Source: Actinacidiphila epipremni | GTDB taxonomy: Bacteria; Actinomycetota; Actinomycetes; Streptomycetales; Streptomycetaceae | NCBI RefSeq assembly: GCF_012034175.1 | Contig: NZ_JAATEJ010000004.1 | Location: 62,001-126,000 of the forward strand | Direction of reading: 5' to 3' | DNA: 64,000 nt | In this document: positions 8,000 through 16,752 of the stretch, piece by piece | Numbering within the stretch: position 1 is the first letter of the stretch | Layout of the letters: every line of letters begins with the position of its first letter | Translations under genes and position numbers: made by a program | Notes under the pieces: generated by a model | Told to the model about the DNA's origin: nothing | What the model saw: the letters and a program-made list of their open reading frames with translations, nothing else | The model's database searches: none

Positions 8000-9544
8000 G
8001 TGACCCACGAGGACGTGGCCGAGCAGCTTGAACTGCTACCGAGGACGCCGGCCCCGCTCACTCTGGGGGAGCTCGAATCGCATCTGTGGGGTGCCGCCCA
8101 GATTCTTCGAGGGCTGATTGACCAGGCTGACTTCAAGAGTTATATTTTTCCGCTGCTCTTCTTCAAGCGGATCTGTGACGTATATCTGGAGGAGTTCCAG
8201 GAGGCCCTGGACGAGTCCGGAGGCAATACTACGTTCGCAAGTTATGCCGACCAACATCGCTTCGACATCCCCCACGAGCACATGTGGCACAAGGTTGTGG
8301 AAGCAAAAGATGAGGCACTCGGACAGGCTCTGGCCACGGCACTCCGAGAGATCGAAAAGGCAAATCCAGACACCCTCGCCGGGATCTTCGGCGACACCCC
8401 TTGGACGAACAAGGACCGGCTGCCTGCCAAGGTACTGCGCCAACTGCTCAACCATTTCTCAGGGCGCCATCTCGGCAACTCCGTCGTCGAAGCCGATCTG
8501 CTGGGTCAGGCATACGAGTACCTGATCAAGAAATTCGCCGACCTCTCGAACAAGAAGGCAGGGGAATTTTACACTCCTCGCGAGGTAGTGCGTCTCCTTG
8601 TCGACATCCTTGATCCGCAGAAAGGCGAGACTGTCTACGACCCGACCTGCGGGACGGGCGGGATGCTGATCGAGGTCGTTCATCACTTCGTTCGCCGTAA
8701 GGATGATCCAAAATACTTGAGGGCGAAGATGTTTGGTCAGGAGAAGAACCTGACCACCTCCGGTATCGCGAGGATGAATCTCTTCTTGCACGGTGTTGAG
8801 GATTTCTATATCGAACGCGGAGACACTCTGCGCGACCCGAAGTTCCTCGACCAGGACGCCCTGCGCCAGTTCAACTGCGTAATCGCCAATCCTCCTTTCT
8901 CTCTACAAGCCTGGGGGGAGGAGGATTGGGGCAACGATCTATTCCAGCGGGGCCTTACAGGCGTTCCCCCACGGCGCTCGGCCGACTTCGCCTGGGTTCA
9001 GCACATGATTGCCTCGATGTCCCGGGACGAGGGCAGGGCGGCAGTAGTACTCCCGCAGGGGGCGTTGTTCCGCGGCGGGGCTGAAGGAAAGATTCGCGAC
9101 AAGATCGTGGAGTCCGACGTCATCGAAGCGGTCATCGGCCTGGGTACCAACCTTTTTTATGGCACTAGCCTCGCCGCGTGCATCTTGGTGCTTCGGCACG
9201 ACAAGCCTGCCGGTCGAAAGCGCCAAGTTCTCTTCGTAAATGCAGCGGACCAGTTTCGTAAGGGGCGCAACCAGAACACCTTGGAAGACCAGCATGTGTC
9301 CCGCATCCACGGTTGGTACCGAGCCTTCGCCAATATTGCTGGTCGCAGTCGCCTCGTTGACCTGGCAGAGATTCACGATAACGGCGGAAGTCTCAATATT
9401 CCGTTGTATGTAGCCGAGGACACCCGCGCAAACTTCGCGCCCCTCGTTGAGGCAGTCGCCTCGTTGGAGGGGGCATTGGCCGACGTAGCCATGACCGAGG
9501 ACGCTCTACGTAGGCAGCTCAAAGAATGGGAACTGCTCGGATGA
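8000..9544 (+). CDS. hsdM: Type I restriction-modification methyltransferase subunit HsdM (copy 1)
   Basis: 514 residues from GTG 8000. The N-terminal HsdM helical domain (ELESHLWGAAQILRGLID, YIFPLLFFKRICDVY) precedes an N6-adenine methyltransferase domain. AdoMet-binding motif I is DPTCGTGGML at about residue 214 and catalytic motif IV is NPPF at about residue 297; FYTPREVVRLLVDIL precedes motif I, as is usual. It should methylate adenine in the recognition sequence chosen by HsdS and form the core of the restriction complex. Its last bases overlap the start of a second HsdM gene (ATGA). GC content is lower than in the flanking chromosome, consistent with transfer. Confidence 0.92.
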   Translation: MTHEDVAEQLELLPRTPAPLTLGELESHLWGAAQILRGLIDQADFKSYIFPLLFFKRICDVYLEEFQEALDESGGNTTFASYADQHRFDIPHEHMWHKVVEAKDEALGQALATALREIEKANPDTLAGIFGDTPWTNKDRLPAKVLRQLLNHFSGRHLGNSVVEADLLGQAYEYLIKKFADLSNKKAGEFYTPREVVRLLVDILDPQKGETVYDPTCGTGGMLIEVVHHFVRRKDDPKYLRAKMFGQEKNLTTSGIARMNLFLHGVEDFYIERGDTLRDPKFLDQDALRQFNCVIANPPFSLQAWGEEDWGNDLFQRGLTGVPPRRSADFAWVQHMIASMSRDEGRAAVVLPQGALFRGGAEGKIRDKIVESDVIEAVIGLGTNLFYGTSLAACILVLRHDKPAGRKRQVLFVNAADQFRKGRNQNTLEDQHVSRIHGWYRAFANIAGRSRLVDLAEIHDNGGSLNIPLYVAEDTRANFAPLVEAVASLEGALADVAMTEDALRRQLKEWELLG

Positions 9545-11151
9545 ATCACCAGGAGACCATCGTCGTTCCTCGCCAGAGCCAGTCAGACCAGGCGAATCAC
9601 AAGAGCGGGGCAAAGCAGGCTGGTATCGATGTCCTGCCGGGGCTCGAACTGCGGGAACCGCAGCACCTCGAACAGCGTGAACTGGAAAGCTATCTCTGGG
9701 GAGCCGCGACCCTGCTGCGTGGGCTGATTGATGCCGGTGACTACAAGCAGTTCATCTTCCCGTTGCTATTCTTCAAGCGCATCAGTGATGTGTACGACGA
9801 GGAGCGGGAAGAGGCGATTGCCGCCTATGGTGATCACGATCTGGAGACCGTAGCCAAGAGAGAGAACTACCGTTTCCAGATTCCGGATGGAGCGCACTGG
9901 GAAGACGTACGATCAGCGAGTGCAGACCTCGGCAAGGCCCTCAAGCAAGCCATGCAGCAGATCGAGTCTGCCAATCCAGACCAGCTGACTGGTGTCTTCG
10001 GCGACGCGCAGTGGACCAACAAGGAGCGTCTTTCTGACGAGACTCTGCGGAACCTGCTGGAACACTTCTCGACGCAAGTGTTGTCGCTGTCCCGGGTACC
10101 GGAGGACGAACTAGGCCGGGCCTACGAGTTTCTGGTCAAGAAATTCGCCGACGACTCCGGGCACACGGCCCAGGAGTTCTATACCAACCGGACGCTCGTC
10201 CGGTTGATGGCGCGTATGTTGCGGCCACAGCCAGGCGAAAGCGTGTACGACCCGACCTGCGGCACGGGCGGCATGTTGGTTACCGCGGCAGCGGAAGTCA
10301 AGGACCAAGGTGAGGATCACCGACGGCTGGGGCTCTTTGGCCAGGAACTCAACGTCATGACCTCGTCGATTGCCCGCATGAACCTGTACCTCCACGGAAT
10401 CGAAGAGTTCAGGATCGAGCGCGGCGATACGCTCGCCGATCCATTGTTCTTCGAAGGGGATAGGCTGCGCCGTTTCGACGTCATCCTGGCTAATCCTCCC
10501 TACTCCATCAAGCAATGGAACCGGGACCTTTTCACCGAGGACCCGTACAAGCGCAACATCTGGGGCGTCCCGCCACAGGGACGAGCGGACTACGCCTTCT
10601 TGCAGCACATTGCAACTTCTCTTAACCCGGACACAGGACGATGTGCGATCCTCCTCCCGCACGGCGTGCTCTTCCGCGCGGACGAGCGCAAAATGCGACA
10701 GAAACTCATCGAGTCCGATCTGCTTGAGTGCGTTCTGGGCCTTGGGCCGGGCCTATTTTACAACTCTCCAATGGAGGCGTGCGTCGTCATCTGTCGCACG
10801 CGGAAGCCGGCGAAACGTCGAAAAAAAGTCCTATTCATTGATGCGATGCACCTGATCGAGCGCACTCAAGGGCAGTCCTTCCTGAGCGAAGAGCACATCG
10901 CGGAGATCCTCGTGGCGTACGAGGGCTTTGCTGATATTCAGGGCTTGTCAGCAGTAGTGAGCTTGGAATCTCTTATCGCAGCAAAGGCTGACCTCGCAAT
11001 CAGTCGGCATGTCGAAAAGATCCCCACTGGGGAAATGGTCGGCGATAGCATCCCGCTGCCGGAGGCCGTGTCACAGTGGGATGGTTCAATGCGTGACAAT
11101 ATGCAGGCCGCGAAACGGGCCATCGCTAGAATTCGGGGAGACGAGGAATGA
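9541..11151 (+). CDS. hsdM: Type I restriction-modification methyltransferase subunit HsdM (copy 2)
   Basis: 536 residues; ATG 9541 overlaps the previous stop as ATGA. It has the same architecture as copy 1, with an extra 30-40 residue polar head. The helical N-domain reads ELESYLWGAATLLRGLIDAG; motif I is DPTCGTGGML at about residue 237 and motif IV is NPPY at about residue 318. The two HsdMs are clearly paralogous but diverged in many segments, for example FYTNRTLVRLMARML here against FYTPREVVRLLVDIL. Both keep the catalytic motifs. A single HsdS follows, overlapping by 4 bases. The complex may therefore contain two different methyltransferase subunits, one per half-site, which is unusual. 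Confidence 0.9.
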   Translation: MNHQETIVVPRQSQSDQANHKSGAKQAGIDVLPGLELREPQHLEQRELESYLWGAATLLRGLIDAGDYKQFIFPLLFFKRISDVYDEEREEAIAAYGDHDLETVAKRENYRFQIPDGAHWEDVRSASADLGKALKQAMQQIESANPDQLTGVFGDAQWTNKERLSDETLRNLLEHFSTQVLSLSRVPEDELGRAYEFLVKKFADDSGHTAQEFYTNRTLVRLMARMLRPQPGESVYDPTCGTGGMLVTAAAEVKDQGEDHRRLGLFGQELNVMTSSIARMNLYLHGIEEFRIERGDTLADPLFFEGDRLRRFDVILANPPYSIKQWNRDLFTEDPYKRNIWGVPPQGRADYAFLQHIATSLNPDTGRCAILLPHGVLFRADERKMRQKLIESDLLECVLGLGPGLFYNSPMEACVVICRTRKPAKRRKKVLFIDAMHLIERTQGQSFLSEEHIAEILVAYEGFADIQGLSAVVSLESLIAAKADLAISRHVEKIPTGEMVGDSIPLPEAVSQWDGSMRDNMQAAKRAIARIRGDEE

Positions 11152-12314
11152 CTGCGAACCGTGACGTTTGGTCTGTGGTCACCTTCGGCTCGGTAGTCCG
11201 GCAGATCAGAGATGTAGTGGACCCAGTTGCGGATGACGTGGAGCGTTTCGTAGCAGGCGAACACATGGAGTCGGGCCAACTCACCATAAGGAAGTGGGGG
11301 CTGGTCAAGGATACCGATCTGGGCCCCGCGTTCTACCGCAGATTCCGGCCGGGGCATGTCCTCTACGGCTCGCGGCGACCCTACCTGCGTAAGGTAGCAC
11401 GCGCAGATTTTGCGGGCGTTTGTGCCGATAAAACTTTCGTCGTGGAGAGTGCAAACCCGCAGGAACTACTGCCCGAGTTCCTGCCTTTGGCCATGATGGC
11501 CGAAACATTTCATGCCCACTCGATCACCTGGTCTAGGGGTTCGATCAACCCCTACGTGAACTGGTCCGATGTTGCGAAGTATGAATTCCGGCTACCTCAG
11601 TTGAGTGAACAGCAGCGAATCGCTGGCCTGATGTGGGCATTCGAGGAGACGGTGCTGGCTAAGAGGTCGGCGCTGGAGGCTGCTCAGAAAGCAGAGGTTT
11701 CTGCGCTGGTTGAGTTGTATGACGAGCCGGCATGGCCGGTTCGGCGCGTGGATGAGGCTGGAGATGTTCAACTTGGGCAAGGGCTCTCTTCCCAAACGCG
11801 TTCTGGTGGAAGAAGTCGCCCCTATCTTCGGGTAGCCAATGTGGGGGACGATGAACTGTTCCTCGATGATGTGCGGGCGATGACTTTTGATGAGACTGGC
11901 TTTACCAAGTATCAGCTCCGCGACGGGGACGTTCTACTCAATGAAGGGCAGAGCCTAGAATACGTGGGACGCTCCGCTATCTATCGTAGCGAACTTAGCG
12001 ATTGCTGTTTCCAGAATTCTTTGCTTCGGTTCCGAAGTAGCGGCGACATCCTGCCCGAGTTCGCCCATGGATGGTTCCGCCGGTGCCTGCACATGGGACA
12101 GTTCGCGCGAGTTGCGAAGCGAACCACGTCGCTAGCCCATCTCTCAGCCGGCTTGCTCTCGTCCCAGCCCATCCCTGTCCCGCCCAAAGCGGACCAGCAG
12201 CGCGTGGTGGATCGCCTCGCCGCCGCCCGTGAGCTGCGGCAAACCTTGGAGCAGGGCTTGGAGGAAACCCGTACCCTCATGTCACGGACACTGAACGCGG
12301 TGCTGAACGGCTGA
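11148..12314 (+). CDS. hsdS: Type I restriction-modification specificity subunit HsdS
   Basis: 388 residues, start ATG 11148 overlapping the HsdM2 stop. It shows the two-fold layout of HsdS: a first target-recognition domain (to about residue 140), a conserved helical spacer beginning PQLSEQQRIAGLMWAFEET, a second recognition domain from about residue 190, and a terminal spacer helix (PPKADQQRVVDRLAAARE). The repeated QQR-containing helices set the spacing between the two half-sites. The recognition sequence cannot be predicted by reading. A 23-base gap separates it from hsdR. Confidence 0.9.
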   Translation: MTANRDVWSVVTFGSVVRQIRDVVDPVADDVERFVAGEHMESGQLTIRKWGLVKDTDLGPAFYRRFRPGHVLYGSRRPYLRKVARADFAGVCADKTFVVESANPQELLPEFLPLAMMAETFHAHSITWSRGSINPYVNWSDVAKYEFRLPQLSEQQRIAGLMWAFEETVLAKRSALEAAQKAEVSALVELYDEPAWPVRRVDEAGDVQLGQGLSSQTRSGGRSRPYLRVANVGDDELFLDDVRAMTFDETGFTKYQLRDGDVLLNEGQSLEYVGRSAIYRSELSDCCFQNSLLRFRSSGDILPEFAHGWFRRCLHMGQFARVAKRTTSLAHLSAGLLSSQPIPVPPKADQQRVVDRLAAARELRQTLEQGLEETRTLMSRTLNAVLNG

Positions 12315-12337
12315 GGAACAGGAGACGGGAGCAGCGG

Positions 12338-15300
12338 ATGTTCGACGAACGGACCACAGTTCAGGCTTTCGTGACCGATGTTCTGTCTGAATTGTCTGAT
12401 ACCTTCCCAGGTCAACTTGCCTGGGCCCACGTCGCCGGATCTGCGCTGGACAGGGTTGAGACGGACGTCCTGGTCGAGTCTGAGGTTCGCGACGCCCTGA
12501 TCCGGCTCAACCCGGAGATTGCTGCCGATTCCGATCATGCCGACGAGGTGATCTACCGACTCACCGGACTCGTCCTCTCTGCCCGCAGCACAGGGGTTGT
12601 GAAGGCCAATGCGGATTTCCGCTCATGGCTACTCGGTGAGCGGTCCATGCCATTCGGGACGGATCACGAGCACGTCACAGTGCAGCTGGTCGACTTCAAT
12701 GATCTGACGCGCAACACCTACAGAGTTGCCACGGAGGTGACCTTCCGCCGTGGCGGCGTAGAGGTCAGATTCGATCATGTGTTGTGGGTTAACGGACTAC
12801 CTTTGGTGGTTGGCGAAGCAAAGTCGGCTACCCGACGGGGTGTCACCTGGGCTGACGGCGCACTTCAGATAGACGTGTACCAGCAGGATGTACCCGAGTT
12901 TTTCGTCCCCAACGCCTTCTGTTTCGCTACGGATGGTAGGGATCTCCGCTATGGAGCTGTACGGACGCCACTCCAGAAGTGGGGGCCTTGGCGCGTTGGT
13001 TGGGACGTAGGCGAGCCCAGAACGCGGCAGTCTAATGCCGATCATGTCGATGAGGGATCCGGTTTCCTCGACGAATCTGAGGACGTTCCGTCACTCATCT
13101 CCGCCAGTGACACGGAATCCCTCTCGAACGAGCACCGTTCGTCGGGCACCGGCCCTTCAGCACTCCGCCGTGCCGTGGAGGGGCTCCTCGCCCCGGACAC
13201 CGTGCTCGACATCCTGCGCAGCTTCACCGTTTTTGGCACCGACAAGAACCACCGCAAGACTAAAACAGTCTGCCGCTATCAGCAGTACGAGGCCGGCCGC
13301 CGCATGGTGGACCGGGTGGCTGATCCAGATGCCCCCCGAAAGGGTTTGATCTGGCACTTCCAGGGTTCCGGCAAGTCCCTGCTGATGGTGTTCACTGCTC
13401 AGGCGCTGAGGGCACATCCTCGGTTGCCGGCTCCTACTGTGCTCATCGTCGTGGACCGCCAGGACCTCGATACGCAAATCACGACGATCTTTAACGAAGC
13501 CGATGTGCCCAACGTCGTCTCTGCCAATGGTGCTTCGGAACTACGCGAGATGTTGGCCAGTGGCCAGCGGAAGATCATCGTTACTCTGGTCCACAAATTC
13601 CGGAGAGAAGAGCTCAGTGATGTGATATCCACGCGCGGTGACATTGTGTGCCTGGTGGACGAGGCCCACCGGACGCAGGACGGCGACTTCGGCCTGCGCA
13701 TGCGCCACGTCCTGCCCAACGCCGTCTTCTTCGGTCTCACCGGTACACCGATCAACCGCAGTGACGTCAACACCTTCAACACCTTCGGTGCCGAGACGGA
13801 CAAGGGTCGCTACCTGTCCAAGTACTCCCAGGCTCAGTCCATCCGCGACAGGGCCACCTTGCCACTGCACTTCGAGCCGAGGGATTCGCGGTTCCAGATC
13901 GACCGGTCGGTACTGGACGCCGAGTTCGACCAGCTTACCGAGGGGCTGGGCGCGGCGGAGAAGGCCGCTATGCAGCGGCGTGCGGCTCGTATGGGTGCCC
14001 TGATCAAGGCGCCCGACCGGATCCGTCGCGTGTGCGACGACATCGCCGAGCACTTCTCTGCCAAGGTCGAGCCAGAGGGCTTCAAAGCGCAGGTGGTGGT
14101 CTTCGACCAAGAGGCATGTCACCTCTACAAGCAAGAGCTGGACAAGCGGCTCGGCCCCCAAGCATCCGAAGTTGTTGTCTCCGCTTCGGGATTGCCTAAG
14201 CCACTTAAAGATCGCTACAGCCGTACCAAGGTCGAGGAAGCCGCTCTGTTGGAGCGGTTCGGTGACCCAGACGACCCACTGAAGATCCTCATCGTCACCG
14301 CGAAACTTCTCACTGGCTTCGACGCTCCGATCGTGCAGACCATGTACCTGGACAGGGCGTTGAGGGATCACACGCTGCTCCAGGCCGTGTGCCGCGTTAA
14401 CCGTCCGTACCGTGCACCTGGCAGCGACCAGGAAAAGACTCACGGGCTAATCGTGGACTATCTCGGTGTCTTCGGTCCCTTGAGTAAGGCGCTGCGGTTT
14501 GATGAGCAGTCAATGGAGCAGACAGTCCAGGACATCCAGAAGCTGTGGGACAAGTTGCCCCAGGCATTGGAGGACTGTCTTGAGTTCTTCCAAGGGGTGG
14601 ATCGGACGGAGGACGGCTACAAAGGGCTCTTCGCGGCCCAGCAGAAGCTGCCCGACGAGGACACCCGGGAGCAGTTCGCTATCGCGTTCGCAACGCTGTC
14701 GCGTCTGTGGGAGGCGCTGTCTCCCGATCCTAGGCTGAACGACCACCTCGCCGACTATCGGTGGCTTGCGCAGATCCACCACTCAGTCCGCCCGTCTACC
14801 GCGACGACGCCGCTCTTGTGGCGCTCACTCGGACCTAAGACCCGGGAACTGATCAACCGGAACATCCACGCCGATGCTCCGCCGGGACACCTGGAAACGC
14901 TCGTGATCGACGCCGAGCTTGCGGAATACCTTGAGAGGCAGCCGGCAGACCAGGGGGTACGCAGGCTCCAACCGAATCTGGCTCAGAGGATCTCCCGGCA
15001 CAGAGGGAAGGCATCGTTCGACTCTTTGTCAGAGCGGCTGGAGCGGTTGCGCTTGCAGTACGAACAAGATCAGCTCGACAGCGTCAAGTACCTCAAGGCG
15101 CTGCTGGTCCTCGCTCGCGATGTCGCTGCTGCCGAGCGGGACGCAGAGCAGGACCGGAAGACACAGAGCCCGGAGGAGGAAGGACGCACCGCCCTGACGA
15201 CGTTGTTCGAGACCTCCCGTACTGCGGAAACCCCCGTGGCAGTTGCCAAGCTAGTCGAGGAGATCGATGACATCGTCCGGAATGTGAGGTTCCCTGGGTG

Positions 15301-15427
15301 GCAACGGACCGTCAGCGGTGAGCGCGAAGTGAAAAGGGCGCTTAGGCGCACGCTGATGCGCTATCAGCTGCAGAAGGACGAGGAACTCTTCCAGAAGGCG
15401 TACGACTACATCCGCCAGTACTACTGA
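12338..15427 (+). CDS. hsdR: Type I restriction endonuclease subunit HsdR
   Basis: 1029 residues, the usual HsdR length. The N-terminal nuclease domain has the PD-(D/E)xK signature, with Asp about 146 (FDHVLWVNG) and Glu-x-Lys about 164-166 (VVGEAKS). The translocase follows: Walker A FQGSGKS (Lys about 346), motif Ia VLIVVDRQDLDTQ, the DEAH box LVDEAHRTQDG (about 441), motif III FFGLTGTPI, and the second RecA domain with AKLLTGFDAP and QAVCRVNRPY. The C-terminal helical domain binds the methyltransferase. An upstream GGAACAGGAG element provides a ribosome site. All nuclease and helicase motifs look intact, so restriction is probably active. Confidence 0.92.
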   Translation: MFDERTTVQAFVTDVLSELSDTFPGQLAWAHVAGSALDRVETDVLVESEVRDALIRLNPEIAADSDHADEVIYRLTGLVLSARSTGVVKANADFRSWLLGERSMPFGTDHEHVTVQLVDFNDLTRNTYRVATEVTFRRGGVEVRFDHVLWVNGLPLVVGEAKSATRRGVTWADGALQIDVYQQDVPEFFVPNAFCFATDGRDLRYGAVRTPLQKWGPWRVGWDVGEPRTRQSNADHVDEGSGFLDESEDVPSLISASDTESLSNEHRSSGTGPSALRRAVEGLLAPDTVLDILRSFTVFGTDKNHRKTKTVCRYQQYEAGRRMVDRVADPDAPRKGLIWHFQGSGKSLLMVFTAQALRAHPRLPAPTVLIVVDRQDLDTQITTIFNEADVPNVVSANGASELREMLASGQRKIIVTLVHKFRREELSDVISTRGDIVCLVDEAHRTQDGDFGLRMRHVLPNAVFFGLTGTPINRSDVNTFNTFGAETDKGRYLSKYSQAQSIRDRATLPLHFEPRDSRFQIDRSVLDAEFDQLTEGLGAAEKAAMQRRAARMGALIKAPDRIRRVCDDIAEHFSAKVEPEGFKAQVVVFDQEACHLYKQELDKRLGPQASEVVVSASGLPKPLKDRYSRTKVEEAALLERFGDPDDPLKILIVTAKLLTGFDAPIVQTMYLDRALRDHTLLQAVCRVNRPYRAPGSDQEKTHGLIVDYLGVFGPLSKALRFDEQSMEQTVQDIQKLWDKLPQALEDCLEFFQGVDRTEDGYKGLFAAQQKLPDEDTREQFAIAFATLSRLWEALSPDPRLNDHLADYRWLAQIHHSVRPSTATTPLLWRSLGPKTRELINRNIHADAPPGHLETLVIDAELAEYLERQPADQGVRRLQPNLAQRISRHRGKASFDSLSERLERLRLQYEQDQLDSVKYLKALLVLARDVAAAERDAEQDRKTQSPEEEGRTALTTLFETSRTAETPVAVAKLVEEIDDIVRNVRFPGWQRTVSGEREVKRALRRTLMRYQLQKDEELFQKAYDYIRQYY

Positions 15428-15516
15428 AACGAACTGCCGGACTCTGGAATGTCAGTGCCGTCCAGTACGCTCCATACCGTTCTGACCTGCGCAATCGCAG
15501 AGAGGAGGCGATCGCC

Positions 15517-16752
15517 TTGGCTTCACCGCGGGTACTTCGCTCCGCCGCGCGGCCCACGGTCATGACCGTGCGGGAGGCGGTCACCGAGTTGCGTGGCGGA
15601 CGACTGCGCTTGGCGGCCGATCCTGGCGGTACAGGTGAGTGGCCCAAGCGACGTAAGCACCTGTTGCTGGACTCCGTCCTCCGTGGCTGGCCCATTGGGT
15701 CCCTACACGTGGTGCAGGGACCGGACGATGTACGCACTGTCATGGACGGCCAGCGTCGGCTGGCAACGTTGTATGAGTTCGTCGATGGCCGCCTCGACCT
15801 GGATGGTCGGATCACTCCCCACGACCCGGTGCTTCGTGAGTCTGACGGGAGGCTATACCCGAATCTGCCGTCTGGCCTTCGCGCGGCGATCGACGACTAC
15901 CCCTTGGTTGTGCTCGAAATCGAGGGGATGCCCGCCGCCGATCTGCGCTCGGCTCTCCTGCGCTTGAACGACGGCACAGGTCTTTCCGAGACAGGGCGCA
16001 AGCTGGTGGAATCGGGCTCCTTCGGAGCACAAGTGCGCGACTTGGTCCTGAATGCCGTTGACTGGGGACTGACTGAAGAACGGGTCAGCTTCGGCAACGT
16101 CGGTCTGGCATACGACGACCTGATTAGCAGGGCGCTCGTCGCCGTGGAGGAGGGAAGCGTCCGCACCGCCGCCGCGGATAGCAAGGAGCTCGCTGATCGG
16201 TTGCAGTCCGGGCACCCTGTCTCCCCTGAGACACTGAATGAGGTGTCCGAAGCGCTAAAGGAATTGCTCTCTCTACCCGCGCTCGACCTTCCCGCCGTCC
16301 GCTTTGTCAAGCCCACACTATTGAGCTGGCTGCTTGTCATGATTCACGCCCGAAGGTGCCTCGGACCGGGCTCCGAGCACCATCTCGGGCATCTCCTGGA
16401 ATGGTTTGAACCGCAACGCCTCAGGCTGGCCGCCCGCCTTAGTCTCGACATGCGACCACCGTTGCGTTCCGGGATGAAGGGCCTTCCCTACGAAGCTCTC
16501 CTCGCCAGATTCAACGAATCGTCTGCCGTGGCAGCCCACGGCCCCGACGCGACCATTTTGCGTGACGCGATCCTCTGGCTGTTTCTGGTTGCGACGGGCG
16601 GCGCCCCGTCGCGTCGTACGGAACCGGTGCCGGCTGTTATGCGGATGTTTGAAACGCTTACGCGACCGGACGCCGCCGCGCTCGAGGACGAAGACCTGGA
16701 TGAGCTGCTCTGGGCCCACGGCAGCCTCGGTTCCTGGGGGGAATGGCGTTGA
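15517..16752 (+). CDS. DUF262-domain protein (GmrS-like / ParB-Srx fold)
   Basis: 411 residues from a TTG at 15517 with AGAGGAGG 8 bases upstream; the next in-frame ATG is at 15562. The N-terminal 200 residues fit DUF262: a basic segment (WPKRRKHLLLDSVLRGWPIG), then DGQRRLATLYEF at residues 77-88, the family's nucleotide-handling motif, and later RLNDGTGLS. DUF262 occurs in GmrSD-type modification-dependent restriction enzymes and other phage-defence proteins. No DUF1524 HNH nuclease is fused; the C-terminal half is helical and unassigned. It overlaps the next gene, an ATPase-TOPRIM protein, by up to 10 bases. It sits 90 bases after hsdR in the same direction and may share its transcript. Confidence 0.75.
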   Translation: MASPRVLRSAARPTVMTVREAVTELRGGRLRLAADPGGTGEWPKRRKHLLLDSVLRGWPIGSLHVVQGPDDVRTVMDGQRRLATLYEFVDGRLDLDGRITPHDPVLRESDGRLYPNLPSGLRAAIDDYPLVVLEIEGMPAADLRSALLRLNDGTGLSETGRKLVESGSFGAQVRDLVLNAVDWGLTEERVSFGNVGLAYDDLISRALVAVEEGSVRTAAADSKELADRLQSGHPVSPETLNEVSEALKELLSLPALDLPAVRFVKPTLLSWLLVMIHARRCLGPGSEHHLGHLLEWFEPQRLRLAARLSLDMRPPLRSGMKGLPYEALLARFNESSAVAAHGPDATILRDAILWLFLVATGGAPSRRTEPVPAVMRMFETLTRPDAAALEDEDLDELLWAHGSLGSWGEWR

